Assembly (NCBI GenBank): GCA_050117315.1
Contig: JASFMY010000011.1
Span: 19,155 to 83,154 of the forward strand
Source: JANQIV01 sp050117315
Lineage (GTDB): Bacteria; Bacteroidota; Ignavibacteria; Ignavibacteriales; Melioribacteraceae
Reading direction: 5' to 3'
Length of the DNA stretch: 64,000 bases
Positions 25,622-35,261 of this stretch are shown here, piece by piece (the stretch's first letter is position 1; each line of letters opens with the position of its first letter). A model generated the notes under the pieces. That model was not told the origin of the DNA. It searched no databases and was given only the letters and a program-made list of their open reading frames with translations. The position numbers were made by a program, and so were the translations under genes.

Positions 25622-28600
25622 ATGAAAAAAAATATAATAAAAAATTTGCTTTATATTCTTTTCCCTCTTTTAGTTATTGGGTTTGTTAACAATAACTATG
25701 CAAAGGGTGAGAAAGGCGGAGGGCTTAAGAAAACAACTGGTTCCCCTGCAGAAACAAAATTAAATATCAATAGAATTTCCACCTATTTTGTTAACAATGG
25801 TGATAGTGATTATGATGGTTCTGATTCAGGCTTTGAATATCCTAAAGGCAGCAATGATAAAGCATTCTTTGAATCTGGCCTTGTTTGGGGGTGTGTCTTA
25901 AGCGATTACACAGGCGACGATTCTATAAGAGTTGGCGGTTCTGCTTATAGACATGGTTTGCAAGCAGGTAGAATTGAGGATGATGGTTCCGCCGAAGATG
26001 GAAATGCCGATAATGTTCGGATTTACAGAGTAAGGCCGGACTATGCTACTGCTGATTTAGAAAGCGACGCAGAAGATATTGGGGTGTCCGAAAGTGCTGT
26101 TTATCAACAATATGAAGATGATTGGTTCGGATGGCCTGCAGAGGACGGAGCACCTTACGAAGATGTTGACGGCAATGGATCATATGACCCTAACGTAGAT
26201 ATTCCGGGATTTCCCGGAGCCGACCAGACCGTTTGGTTTGTAGCAAACGACCTTAATGCTGATGCTACTGTATACTTATATGGTTCGCAGCCATTAGGTA
26301 TTGAAATGCAATTTACTGCTTGGGCATATAACAGAACCGGCGCCCTGGGAAATATGATTTTTAGAAAATATATATTGATTAATAAAAACAGCGAACAAAG
26401 AACATTTAAGGATATGTATGTATCACAATGGTCGGATCCCGATCTTGGTGGATCTGGTGATGATTTGGCTGGATGTGATACATCTTTAAGCTTGGGATTC
26501 ATTTATAATGGATTTGCTACTGATGAACAATATGAAGATACACCCCCTGCGGCAGGTTTTGACTTTTTCCAAGGCCCAATTGTTGATGCTCCCGGCGAAG
26601 AGGGTATATTTAAAGGGGCTGTGGTGCAAGATAAGAAAAATCTTCCGATGACTACTTACTATTTCTTTATTAATAGTGATGACATATATGCTGATCCGTC
26701 GCAAGGTGAATATCTCGGTACAATTGAATTCTATAGATTATTAAGAGGTTATATTAGTACAACCGGTGATCCTTTTAAAGATCCCATTACAGGAGAAGAA
26801 ACTAAATTTACACTTGCTGGAGATCCGGTTGCAGGTACAGGTTGGGTTGACTCAAACCCTGGCGATAGAAGAATAGGGTTATGCTCCGGACCATTTGAAA
26901 TGGCTTATGGGGACACACAAGAAGTTGTTGTTGCTCAAATTGCTGCCGGGGCATCTGAAGGTGTTGATAGACTAAGTGCACTTAGTTTGTTAAAGTTTTA
27001 TGATCAGGAAGCACAAGCATTGTATGATAACTTTTTCGAAGTAGCTAATCCTGCTCCTGCTCCACAAGTTGAAGTTACAGAATTAGACCAGAAGATAATT
27101 CTTAATTGGGGCCTCGACGTTGAAGCTTATACAGCAACGGAAACTTTTAACGAAAAAGGCTATGAATTTCAAGGATATAATATTTATCAATTAGAGTCTG
27201 AATCAACAGCGCTAGAAGATGCTAAACGAATCGCAACTTATGATATAATAGATGGTATTAGTAAAATTATAGGTCCTGAATTCGATAGCGATGGTGGGAC
27301 AGTCCTTGACAAAGTACTTCAATTTGGTAATGATACGGGAATTAAAAGATATATCGAAATAACGGATGATGCACTTAACAGCAATATTCCTTTAAGAAAT
27401 GGTAACCCTTATTACTTTGCAGTAACTTCATATACTTATAATTCGGATTTGGATATTGTCCCAAATACAATTGAAAATGCGCTTGACATAATTGAAATTT
27501 ATCCACATGCAACAGACCCGGGCGTAAGGTATTATGCTGAAGTGGAAGAAGGGCTTGAAGTAGAACATACGACAGGCACGGCAAATGCCACTGTTGAAGT
27601 TAAAGTTGTTGACCCTTCACTAGTTACCGGGGACGAATACGAAGTTTACTTTAATCAACAACATTATTATATGGATTTTGATGGCATTTGGAAAGAAACA
27701 AATTATCCGGATTCTGTGGGTAAATCACTCAATAAACCTGGTGATGTTTCGCAATCCACCATTACTGGTATCTCAATAACTTCACCAACTGCTGGAACCA
27801 GAGATTTAACATTTACTCTTGATTTGGTTTCACCAGATTATAATTGCGCAGAAGGTGTTGAACTGACATTCCCATCATATGTTCAAATTAATAGTGCAGA
27901 TGGTCTTGGAGCTGAAGCTATTATTGATGAAGAAACAAATTCTGTAGTTTTCGGGCATAAAGTTGAATCTGAAGAAGACATGACCGGTGGTGGGTATTTT
28001 TGTGGTGGTGAAACAATTATAGTTAATATTAATACAGTTGATTTACCTTTAGATGTAGATTTTATAGTTTATGATGATGGTTGGGCAACCCTTTTTTGTG
28101 CAGATCCTGATAATGCAGAAACTTGCGAAGCATATGGAATTGTAGATGCTATTGTTGTAAATGCAACCGGTGTTTGTACAATTACTGAAGAAGCATATGC
28201 TTTTGAATCTCAATATCACTGGAATGTTAGAAATGTAAGTACTGGTGAAGATGTTCTGGAAGATCAAACAATATTAGAAGAAATTGATATTTATGCGGGT
28301 GTTGGGCCCGGCGGTTCTTCTTCAAGCCCGATTTTAGGGTCTAATGTTGGAGAAAATTCTGACCAGATTATTGACGGACTGCAAGTATCGATAAAACAGG
28401 GAAGCTACGATGCTCCTATAGAATTTAACACTATTGAAATTACGAGAGCATCTGGTTCTACAACTCAGTTAGTTAGTAATCATAGTGCCAATACTGATGG
28501 TCTTGACATTTCTAACTATACTATTTTTTCCGGTGTAGCCACAAGTTGGGCAATAGAAAATTTTGAAATTGGGACGAGTGAAATTGATATTTTACAACAA

Positions 28601-29443
28601 GATTATGAATTAAAATTTACAGGGGTGTTGGACACTGTTGTAACAGGAACTGATACTCTTATTCTAGTTTCTAGTGGTGGTCAGATGGGAACTATATTTA
28701 AGGGCTTAGATGATAATTCTTTGCCAAACCATCCTCTTAACCCAAATCCTGGAAGTTCCGATCCGTTTCTAATACGAATTCCTTTTGAAGTTTGGAACGT
28801 AGATGATCCCGATAACCCAAGACAAGTAAACTTGGTATTTAGAGATCGTATGCAGAGTTCAACAGATAATCCGTTTTATGCCTGGAATCTTGAAAATAGA
28901 ATGTATGCTATTATTGTTAACTCAGATTATGATGGAGAGAACCCAACTCCAACGGATGTAAATGATGATGCTACGTGGGTTTTAGTATTTTATTCTACAA
29001 ATTATGAAGTAGGAGATGTTGTTACGGTGAGTTATGCCAATCCATTTCAGGTAGGAAAAGATACCTACGGATTTACAGCTCCTGCTGCAACAACAACAGA
29101 CAGCGAACTTGCTAAAGAGGATGTTGAAAAAATAAATGTATTTCCGAATCCGTATTACGGCTATAATTCGCTAGAAATAAACAAATATCAGAGATTTGTA
29201 ACAATCAGTCATTTACCGGATGTTGCAACCATAAGAATATTCAATTTAGCAGGCCAATTAGTTAAAACTATTAATCATAACGATGCTACTAGCCAATTCG
29301 ATAAGTGGGATTTAACAAATGAATCAGGATTGCCTGTAGCCAGCGGCATGTATATTCTGCATATTGATATGCCTAATTTGGGAAAAGAAAAAATTCTCAA
29401 AGTAGGAATTATTCAAGAACAACAATTTCTTGATAGATTTTAG
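25622..29443 (+). CDS. Large secreted protein with T9SS type A sorting domain
   Basis: 1273 residues. It has an N-terminal signal peptide (hydrophobic 8-24) and a large acidic body rich in Asp, Gly and Asn with fibronectin-like stretches (about 480-620). The C-terminal 80-90 residues form a Por-type sorting domain: INVFPNPYYG, TIRIFNLAGQLVKTI, WDLTNESGLPVASGMYIL. The family uses such domains for export through the type IX system and anchoring at the surface. Calcium-loop-like DGDSDYDGSDSG motifs occur near the start. The body matches no family I can name. An AGGAG site lies 11 bases before the ATG. Confidence 0.85.
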   Translation: MKKNIIKNLLYILFPLLVIGFVNNNYAKGEKGGGLKKTTGSPAETKLNINRISTYFVNNGDSDYDGSDSGFEYPKGSNDKAFFESGLVWGCVLSDYTGDDSIRVGGSAYRHGLQAGRIEDDGSAEDGNADNVRIYRVRPDYATADLESDAEDIGVSESAVYQQYEDDWFGWPAEDGAPYEDVDGNGSYDPNVDIPGFPGADQTVWFVANDLNADATVYLYGSQPLGIEMQFTAWAYNRTGALGNMIFRKYILINKNSEQRTFKDMYVSQWSDPDLGGSGDDLAGCDTSLSLGFIYNGFATDEQYEDTPPAAGFDFFQGPIVDAPGEEGIFKGAVVQDKKNLPMTTYYFFINSDDIYADPSQGEYLGTIEFYRLLRGYISTTGDPFKDPITGEETKFTLAGDPVAGTGWVDSNPGDRRIGLCSGPFEMAYGDTQEVVVAQIAAGASEGVDRLSALSLLKFYDQEAQALYDNFFEVANPAPAPQVEVTELDQKIILNWGLDVEAYTATETFNEKGYEFQGYNIYQLESESTALEDAKRIATYDIIDGISKIIGPEFDSDGGTVLDKVLQFGNDTGIKRYIEITDDALNSNIPLRNGNPYYFAVTSYTYNSDLDIVPNTIENALDIIEIYPHATDPGVRYYAEVEEGLEVEHTTGTANATVEVKVVDPSLVTGDEYEVYFNQQHYYMDFDGIWKETNYPDSVGKSLNKPGDVSQSTITGISITSPTAGTRDLTFTLDLVSPDYNCAEGVELTFPSYVQINSADGLGAEAIIDEETNSVVFGHKVESEEDMTGGGYFCGGETIIVNINTVDLPLDVDFIVYDDGWATLFCADPDNAETCEAYGIVDAIVVNATGVCTITEEAYAFESQYHWNVRNVSTGEDVLEDQTILEEIDIYAGVGPGGSSSSPILGSNVGENSDQIIDGLQVSIKQGSYDAPIEFNTIEITRASGSTTQLVSNHSANTDGLDISNYTIFSGVATSWAIENFEIGTSEIDILQQDYELKFTGVLDTVVTGTDTLILVSSGGQMGTIFKGLDDNSLPNHPLNPNPGSSDPFLIRIPFEVWNVDDPDNPRQVNLVFRDRMQSSTDNPFYAWNLENRMYAIIVNSDYDGENPTPTDVNDDATWVLVFYSTNYEVGDVVTVSYANPFQVGKDTYGFTAPAATTTDSELAKEDVEKINVFPNPYYGYNSLEINKYQRFVTISHLPDVATIRIFNLAGQLVKTINHNDATSQFDKWDLTNESGLPVASGMYILHIDMPNLGKEKILKVGIIQEQQFLDRF

Positions 29444-29469
29444 TTGTTAACATTTAAAGGAGATTGAAA

Positions 29470-30501
29470 ATGAAAAAAATCAATAAATTATTTTATACCA
29501 TTATTGCCTTTCTTGCAATCACATGTAGTATATTTGCAAGCGGGGGAGAACGGAATGGTACAGCCGGTGCTACTGAATTATTAATTCCTGTTGGAGCCCG
29601 TGGTATTGCTATGGGTGGAGCCACTTTAACTAATTCTTATGGATTGGAATCCGTTTACTGGAATCCCGCTAACTTGGCAGTAGGTAACTATAATTCAGAA
29701 GTATTCTTTTCGCATATGTCATACATTGCTGATATCGGGATTGAGTATGGAGCTGTTTCAACCAGTATTGAAGGTTTTGGCTCAATTGCTCTTACAATAA
29801 AATCTTTAGCATTTGATGAAATTCCCGTAACGACTAATGAAAATCCGGATGGAACAGGCCAGACTTATACCCCGAACTATATGACAATTGGGTTTACTTA
29901 TGCTAAGCAGTTAAGTGATAGAATTTCTGTGGGTCTAACTGCTAACTATGTAAGTGAAGAAATTGACCGTGTCTCTGCTACGGGTTTTGCCTTTAATGTA
30001 GGTATTGCTTATCAGAATTTAGGAAATATTGATGGTCTTGACATTGCATTTGTCCTAAAAAACGTTGGTCCTCAAATGGAGTTTGGAGGTTCCGCTTTGT
30101 ATGTTGAAGCTACTGCACAAGGCCAAAGTAGGGGTACTTCATTTTTAGAAATTGATGCAGCTAAATTTGATTTACCATCAAGTCTGGAATTAGGACTTGG
30201 ATATTCAATAAATATGAATGAAATGAACTCAATTGAATTTTCAGGTTCTTTTCAAAATAATAACTTCCTAGGCGATGAGTATAGAATCGGTGCTGAATAT
30301 ACTTACGATAATCTATTTTTCGTTAGAGGCGGTTACGACTATATGGCAGACGTAACAGAAGATGAAAATATTTATGGGCTAACTGCTGGTGCAGGATTGA
30401 ATTATAATCTTGGTGATGCATCTATTCAAATTGATTATGCCTATAGACAAGCAGATTTCTTTGACGATAATCATGTATTTACAGTTGGATTAGGATTCTG
30501 A
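29470..30501 (+). CDS. PorV/PorQ-family outer membrane beta-barrel
   Basis: About 343 residues: a signal peptide (residues about 1-22, ending IFAS), then GTAGATELLIPVGARGIAMGGA and SVYWNPANLAV, the hallmark N-terminal motif of PorV/PorQ proteins of the FadL-like barrel fold. The protein ends VGLGF, with the terminal Phe of outer-membrane barrels. PorV shuttles T9SS cargo to the attachment complex, which fits the sorting-domain protein directly upstream. ATG 29470 is chosen because AAAGGAGAT lies 6 bases before it. Confidence 0.87.
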   Translation: MKKINKLFYTIIAFLAITCSIFASGGERNGTAGATELLIPVGARGIAMGGATLTNSYGLESVYWNPANLAVGNYNSEVFFSHMSYIADIGIEYGAVSTSIEGFGSIALTIKSLAFDEIPVTTNENPDGTGQTYTPNYMTIGFTYAKQLSDRISVGLTANYVSEEIDRVSATGFAFNVGIAYQNLGNIDGLDIAFVLKNVGPQMEFGGSALYVEATAQGQSRGTSFLEIDAAKFDLPSSLELGLGYSINMNEMNSIEFSGSFQNNNFLGDEYRIGAEYTYDNLFFVRGGYDYMADVTEDENIYGLTAGAGLNYNLGDASIQIDYAYRQADFFDDNHVFTVGLGF

Positions 30502-30529
30502 AATCTGTTTAATTTTATAAATACACGTG

Positions 30530-30565
30530 ATAAGCCCTCATTTTGAGGGCTTATTTTTTATTTTT
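30530..30565 (+). terminator. Intrinsic terminator after the TonB/T9SS/PorV genes
   Basis: ATAAGCCCTC, loop ATTTT, GAGGGCTTAT, followed by a T-rich tract. A perfect 10-bp stem 28 bases after the porV-like stop. Confidence 0.9.
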
Positions 30566-30664
30566 TTGTCTCCATACGTCTGTTTTTAAGCGCTAAATAA
30601 TGACATTGTTAAAATTATTTATAATAATTAAATTTATTCCCAAAATTAGGATTAAGATATAACT

Positions 30665-32041
30665 ATGAAAAAATTGATAATATTTTCTCTAATATGCTTA
30701 CTAACTAATTTCAGTGCTAACTATGCGCAAGAACTGCTTGCCTTTGAGTTCGACTATGCAAGATTTAAATATGATTCTAATTCCGTATTCCTTGAAATTT
30801 ATTATTCATTTGCACAAAATGATCTCACAATTGAGAAAACTAACGAAGGATACTTGGTCAAAGGGATTATTCATATTGAATTAAAGGATTCAGCTACCGG
30901 AGAATATTATGTTATGAAAGATTGGAAAGTTCAAAATATTCTACCGGATACCGCGGGGATAATAAATACAGACTTGGTCGGTCTGGTGAGTATAGTTGTA
31001 CCCGAGGGGATTTATGAGTTAGTAGTGGAAGGAAGAGACTTCTCCCATGCTGAAAGAAAGAAGAGAATAACTGACAGATTAGAGATAAATGCCTTTCCGG
31101 CAGACCAATACGTCATAAGCGATATTCAGCTTTCATCGAATATTATAAAAGATTCATCAAATAAAGAGTCAATTTTTTATAAGAATACGTTCGAAGTAAT
31201 TCCAAACCCGTCAATGGTCTACAGTGAAAATTCGCCGGTTTTATTTTATTATTCGGAATTATACAATTTACAAAAAACAAGTAGCAACTCAGCTTTACGT
31301 TTGGATAAGTTATTATATAACAATAGGGGCTCATTAATTTATAAAAATACCAAAATGATCTCCGGGAAACAGAAATCAAGTGTAGAGTGCGGAGTACTAA
31401 ACCTAAAAAAATATCCGACCGGAAGTTATAATTTTATGCTTGCACTTGTTGATACGACTACCCAAAAAGCTTACCTGTCAAACAAAAAATTCTATCTTTA
31501 TAATGAAGGAGTTGTCGATGAATCGGAGACTATCGTTGCACAAGGTGGTTATATGAGTAGCGAATTTGGAGTTTATACCAAGGATGAATGCGACCAAATG
31601 TTTGATTATGTTAAATATATTGCTACTGAGGCTGAAAAGGACCAATACGAAAAATTGGGGATGATTGAAGCAAAGAGAGAGTTCTTATACAATTTTTGGG
31701 CAAGAAGAGATACGCGGTTAGAGACACCAAGAAACGAATTTAAAGAAGAATACATGCAAAGAGTTGAGTATGCTAATAGGAATTTTGGGCATCAATTTAA
31801 AGACGGATATAAATCCGATCGTGGAAGAGTTTATTTGTTATATGGCGAACCTGACTTATTAGATCGTTATCCCAGCGAAAAGGAGCTTAAACCATACGAA
31901 AAATGGTTTTATAATTCAATTGAAGGAGGGGTTGAATTTATCTTCGGCGACGTAACGGGATTTTCCAATTATGAGCTGCTTCATTCTACAAAAAGAGGCG
32001 AATTATCGGATGGGAATTGGATCAGGAGAATTCAAGAATAA
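30665..32041 (+). CDS. GWxTD domain-containing secreted protein
   Basis: 458 residues with a signal peptide (about 1-20, ending NYAQ) and a mainly beta body. The C-terminal GWxTD domain is at about 345-450: EFKEEYMQRVEYANRNF, then GYKSDRGRVYLLYGEPD and YEKWFY. The name-giving motif is altered to GYKSD here. Family function is unknown; members are periplasmic or outer-membrane associated in FCB and acidobacterial genomes. It comes before lipid A and heptose transfer genes, so an envelope role is likely. The next gene begins 8 bases later. Confidence 0.83.
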   Translation: MKKLIIFSLICLLTNFSANYAQELLAFEFDYARFKYDSNSVFLEIYYSFAQNDLTIEKTNEGYLVKGIIHIELKDSATGEYYVMKDWKVQNILPDTAGIINTDLVGLVSIVVPEGIYELVVEGRDFSHAERKKRITDRLEINAFPADQYVISDIQLSSNIIKDSSNKESIFYKNTFEVIPNPSMVYSENSPVLFYYSELYNLQKTSSNSALRLDKLLYNNRGSLIYKNTKMISGKQKSSVECGVLNLKKYPTGSYNFMLALVDTTTQKAYLSNKKFYLYNEGVVDESETIVAQGGYMSSEFGVYTKDECDQMFDYVKYIATEAEKDQYEKLGMIEAKREFLYNFWARRDTRLETPRNEFKEEYMQRVEYANRNFGHQFKDGYKSDRGRVYLLYGEPDLLDRYPSEKELKPYEKWFYNSIEGGVEFIFGDVTGFSNYELLHSTKRGELSDGNWIRRIQE

Positions 32042-32049
32042 GTTTTTTG

Positions 32050-32925
32050 ATGAATGTTCAAAATGTTGTTGAATATATAATATTTATAATTTTTCAAAAA
32101 GTAATTGCTCTTTTGGGTTTTTCCAATACAAGATTTTTTGGAAATTTAATAGCATTTATTTTTTATTCATTATTAAAAATCCGGCGAAACGTTGTAACTA
32201 AAAATTTACAACTTGCTTTCCCGGATTTTTCTAATCGGGATATCCACAATTTAGCCGAAAAAAATTACAAAAGTTTCGGAAAACTGTTAGCAGAAATTTT
32301 TTGTATACCTAGCTTAAGCAAAAATGAACTTTTTGAAATAGTAGACAATTCCAATTTAGCTGAATTAAATGAGCAAAATAGGTTTGCCAACGGTGCAATA
32401 TTGCTAACTGCTCATTTCGGGAATTGGGAAATAGGAGCAGTTTCGGCAGGGAGTCAACTTGATATACCGTTAACTGTTTTGGCTAAAGCACAAAGAAATG
32501 AATTTGTTTCCAGGTGGATTGATAACATGAGACAAAAACACGGAAACAAAGTAATACACTTAGGACCGTCGGTAAGAGAAATATATAAAGCGGTAAAAGA
32601 AAAAAAAATTGTTGGAGTTGTCGGCGATCAAAGAGGTCCAATAGATGGAGACAAGGTTAAGTTCTTTAACAGGGACACCTCAGTTTTTTCTGGAACAGCA
32701 GAAATAGCGTTAAAGGCAAATGTTCCAATCTTTGCTAACTTTGTAGTCAGGATGGAAGAAAATAAATTCATAAACTATGTTGAAGAAATTAAATACCAGA
32801 ATTTCACAGGATCAAAAGAAGAAAAAGTCCACATGATAAATCAAACTTATATGAGTATATTGGAAAAGTATATTCGTAAGTTTCCGGAACAATGGTTCTG
32901 GATGCATAACATTTGGAAATATTAG
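32050..32925 (+). CDS. Lysophospholipid/lipid A acyltransferase, LpxL/HtrB family
   Basis: About 291 residues with an N-terminal membrane anchor. The motif LLTAHFGNWEIG holds the catalytic HxxxxE (His then Glu), followed by GVVGDQRGPIDG and PIFANFVVRMEENKF. Such enzymes add secondary acyl chains to lipid A at the inner membrane. ATG 32050 is chosen; an in-frame TTG at 32017 would overlap the preceding gene by 25 bases. Next to a family 9 glycosyltransferase, it points to LPS core/lipid A assembly. Confidence 0.88.
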   Translation: MNVQNVVEYIIFIIFQKVIALLGFSNTRFFGNLIAFIFYSLLKIRRNVVTKNLQLAFPDFSNRDIHNLAEKNYKSFGKLLAEIFCIPSLSKNELFEIVDNSNLAELNEQNRFANGAILLTAHFGNWEIGAVSAGSQLDIPLTVLAKAQRNEFVSRWIDNMRQKHGNKVIHLGPSVREIYKAVKEKKIVGVVGDQRGPIDGDKVKFFNRDTSVFSGTAEIALKANVPIFANFVVRMEENKFINYVEEIKYQNFTGSKEEKVHMINQTYMSILEKYIRKFPEQWFWMHNIWKY

Positions 32926-32928
32926 CAA

Positions 32929-33939
32929 ATGGTTCAAAAGATTTTGGTTATTCAAACTGCATTTCTAGGTGATGCAATTTTAACTCTTCCGTTAATTCAA
33001 AAGCTTTACGAAAAAAATCAGAAACCTATTATCGATGTTTTATGTATTCCTCCAACAGAAGAAATTTTTAATGCCAGCCCATATGTAAATGCTGCAATTG
33101 TTTATGATAAAAAGAATAAACAGAAATCAATACTTGATTTAATAAATCTTGCCAAGTTTATTAAGAGGAAAGAATATACTCAAATCATTTCACCGCATAA
33201 GTCTTTCAGAACATCAATTATAATTTTTCTTTCCAAAGTAAAAAACACAACCGGATTCAATAACGCAGCACTTAATTTCGTTTATAAAAAAAAGATTAAG
33301 TATATTAAAACTGATCATGAAGTAAAAAGAAATCTAAAATTAATTGATTTTGAGAATGATTGGAAAATCAAACCCGAGATTTTAGTAGATGCTAAAAAGA
33401 AAGAGGAAATATTAAAAAAAATTCCAAACCCCGAAAAAAAGGAATTTATTGCAATTGCTCCCGGTTCTGTTTGGAAAACAAAAGAGTATCCGTTGGAGTA
33501 CTTTAAAGAGTTAATAATAAAATTTATTGAACATGGAAAATATATCGTGTTGATAGGTAGTAAAAGCGAACTCCGGTTTGAATCCGAGTTACTTGGATTA
33601 TCAAACAATATCCACTCTTTTATAGGGAAATTATCTATAATAGAAAGTATATATTTACTTACAGTCTGTAAGTTTTTGATGTGTAACGACAGCGCACCGA
33701 CACATATGGCAATGTGTGCGGGAATTCCATCTGCAACTTTGTATTGTTCAACGGTACCGGAGTTTGGATTTTATCCCTACAATAAGAACAGTCTTTCAAT
33801 TAGTTTTAATGATTTGGATTGTAAGCCATGCGGAATACACGGATATAACAAATGTCCTGAAAAAACCTTTTCCTGTGGTTATAAGTTACTGCCCGATTTT
33901 GTTTTTAATGAGATTAAAAGCAAATTGATGCAAGAGTAA
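32929..33939 (+). CDS. Glycosyltransferase family 9 (heptosyltransferase-like)
   Basis: 336 residues, beginning ILVIQTAFLGDAILTLPLIQKL, the GT9 ADP-heptose:LPS heptosyltransferase N-terminus. AIAPGSVWKTKEYPLEYF and CNDSAPTHMAMCAGIPSATLY are the donor-binding C-domain motifs. It probably adds heptose to the LPS inner core. It follows the acyltransferase by 3 bases. Several cysteines near the C-terminus (CKPCGIHGYNKC) are a feature of many GT9 proteins. Confidence 0.88.
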   Translation: MVQKILVIQTAFLGDAILTLPLIQKLYEKNQKPIIDVLCIPPTEEIFNASPYVNAAIVYDKKNKQKSILDLINLAKFIKRKEYTQIISPHKSFRTSIIIFLSKVKNTTGFNNAALNFVYKKKIKYIKTDHEVKRNLKLIDFENDWKIKPEILVDAKKKEEILKKIPNPEKKEFIAIAPGSVWKTKEYPLEYFKELIIKFIEHGKYIVLIGSKSELRFESELLGLSNNIHSFIGKLSIIESIYLLTVCKFLMCNDSAPTHMAMCAGIPSATLYCSTVPEFGFYPYNKNSLSISFNDLDCKPCGIHGYNKCPEKTFSCGYKLLPDFVFNEIKSKLMQE

Positions 33940-33954
33940 ATGAAAAATAATTAT

Positions 33955-33962
33955 TATATTTG
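33955..33962 (+). promoter_or_regulatory. TATATTTG element (Bacteroidota-type -7 motif) before the M23 gene
   Basis: TATATTTG matches the TAnnTTTG element of Bacteroidota promoters. The wider 13-mer TATTATATTTGCA (33952-33964) recurs exactly upstream of tmRNA (63089-63101). A TSS downstream would leave a very short leader before ATG 33980. No clear -33 TTTG was found. Confidence 0.45.
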
Positions 33963-33980
33963 CAAAAACAGTTTTTGCAA
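33960..33980. promoter_or_regulatory. Perfect palindrome abutting the M23 gene start
   Basis: TTGCAAAAAC, A, GTTTTTGCAA: a 10-bp perfect dyad whose last base is the A of the ATG. It could be an operator, or an RNA hairpin hiding the start codon. It overlaps the TATATTTG element by three bases. Confidence 0.45.
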
Positions 33981-34834
33981 TGAGCTTATTTGATTTCAAC
34001 CGTCTAAAAAAATCCTCAATCTACGTAACGCCGAATTTGCCTGTAATTCAAACAAAGCGTTATAAAATAAATTTAGGAACATTACTCGGCATATTGGGGA
34101 TTTATACCTTCATTATTTCCGTAATTGTCATCACAATCTTTGCACTTACACCTGCAAAAGAAGTAATTTTTATCTTGGAAAATGAAGAACTCAATGTTCA
34201 AAAAAAAAGGATAGAACAGTTAGAGAAGAAAATAGTTTTCTTGTCAAATGAAATAGGAAGGCTTGCTTCTACAAACAGAAAGCTTCAATACGCAATTATA
34301 TTAGCAGGCATTGATTCTCTTGATTCAACCTCTACAATTTATGATTCTTTAAGATACGATTCAAAAACCGTAATACCCGGCGAAGGCAATATATTAAAAG
34401 CATTTAGAGAATTTTGGAATATAATTGACGGAGAAAAAGAGAGCAATCAAAAACAAGAAACTTTATTTTTTATGAAGCCAATCAATGGAATTATTACCAA
34501 GGAATTTCAGCCCGAGAAAGGACATATGGGGATTGATTTCGGTGTGAAAACGGGAACTCCGGTTTCGGCAGCAGCAGGTGGGTTGGTAATCTTTTCGGAT
34601 TATGTCACCGGATATGGAAATACAATAATTATTGAACACAGAAATAATTATATATCTAAATATCATCATTGTTCGGTTTTGATTAAAAAAGAACGTGAAG
34701 TTGTTAAACAGGGAGAAGTAATTGCTCTAAGTGGAAATTCGGGATCAAAATCAACAGGACCGCACCTGCATTTTGAATTATGGTTTAACGGAAAACCGGT
34801 AAATCCTAAAAAACATTTGATAAACATTTACTGA
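33980..34834 (+). CDS. M23 family metallopeptidase with membrane anchor
   Basis: A 284-residue peptidoglycan endopeptidase. A cytoplasmic N-tail (1-35) leads to one membrane helix (about 38-60), a coiled coil (about 70-105), and a LytM domain (about 165-280). Zinc ligands are His182 and Asp186 in HMGID and His264 in HLH (262-264); the KYHHC segment supplies another His. The site looks complete, so it should be an active cell-wall hydrolase. It is paired with a bactofilin 49 bases downstream, a known arrangement in which the cytoskeletal protein positions the hydrolase for cell shape. Confidence 0.93.
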   Translation: MSLFDFNRLKKSSIYVTPNLPVIQTKRYKINLGTLLGILGIYTFIISVIVITIFALTPAKEVIFILENEELNVQKKRIEQLEKKIVFLSNEIGRLASTNRKLQYAIILAGIDSLDSTSTIYDSLRYDSKTVIPGEGNILKAFREFWNIIDGEKESNQKQETLFFMKPINGIITKEFQPEKGHMGIDFGVKTGTPVSAAAGGLVIFSDYVTGYGNTIIIEHRNNYISKYHHCSVLIKKEREVVKQGEVIALSGNSGSKSTGPHLHFELWFNGKPVNPKKHLINIY

Positions 34835-34883
34835 TAAATTAATTAAATTACATTTTCCGAATAAAAATTTAAGGTGAGTTTCA

Positions 34884-35255
34884 ATGGCAAAATCCAACAA
34901 TTCTGTAATTGAGGATGTAAGTATTTTAAGTAATGGGATCAAAATTGAAGGCAATATTTTTAGCGAAGGAAATGTGAGAATTGACGGCAAAGTGATTGGT
35001 GATGTTACTGTAAATGGAAATTTAACTTTGGGTGATAATTCAGATTTGAAAGGCGAAATTAAGGCTACTAATATTACAATCAGCGGGAAAGTGGAAGGAA
35101 CTTTAAACTCTTCGGAAAAATTAATCATGGAATCAAGCTCCGAAATAAGTGGGGATATAAATACTAAAATTTTGGTAGTGGAATCAGGGGCTAAATTTAA
35201 CGGAAGATCTACAATGGGAGTACCTCATCAACAACAAGACTTATTGACACAATAA
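34884..35255 (+). CDS. Bactofilin (polymer-forming cytoskeletal protein)
   Basis: 123 residues with a right-handed beta-helix core (about 15-110) of short repeats such as IKIEGNIFSEGNVRIDGKVIGDV and LTLGDNSDLKGEIKATNITISG. Bactofilins form membrane-associated filaments in the cytoplasm that recruit peptidoglycan enzymes. It lies directly after an M23 peptidase with a membrane helix, its likely client. AAGGTGAG before the ATG may be the ribosome binding site. Confidence 0.93.
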   Translation: MAKSNNSVIEDVSILSNGIKIEGNIFSEGNVRIDGKVIGDVTVNGNLTLGDNSDLKGEIKATNITISGKVEGTLNSSEKLIMESSSEISGDINTKILVVESGAKFNGRSTMGVPHQQQDLLTQ

Positions 35256-35261
35256 TTATGT

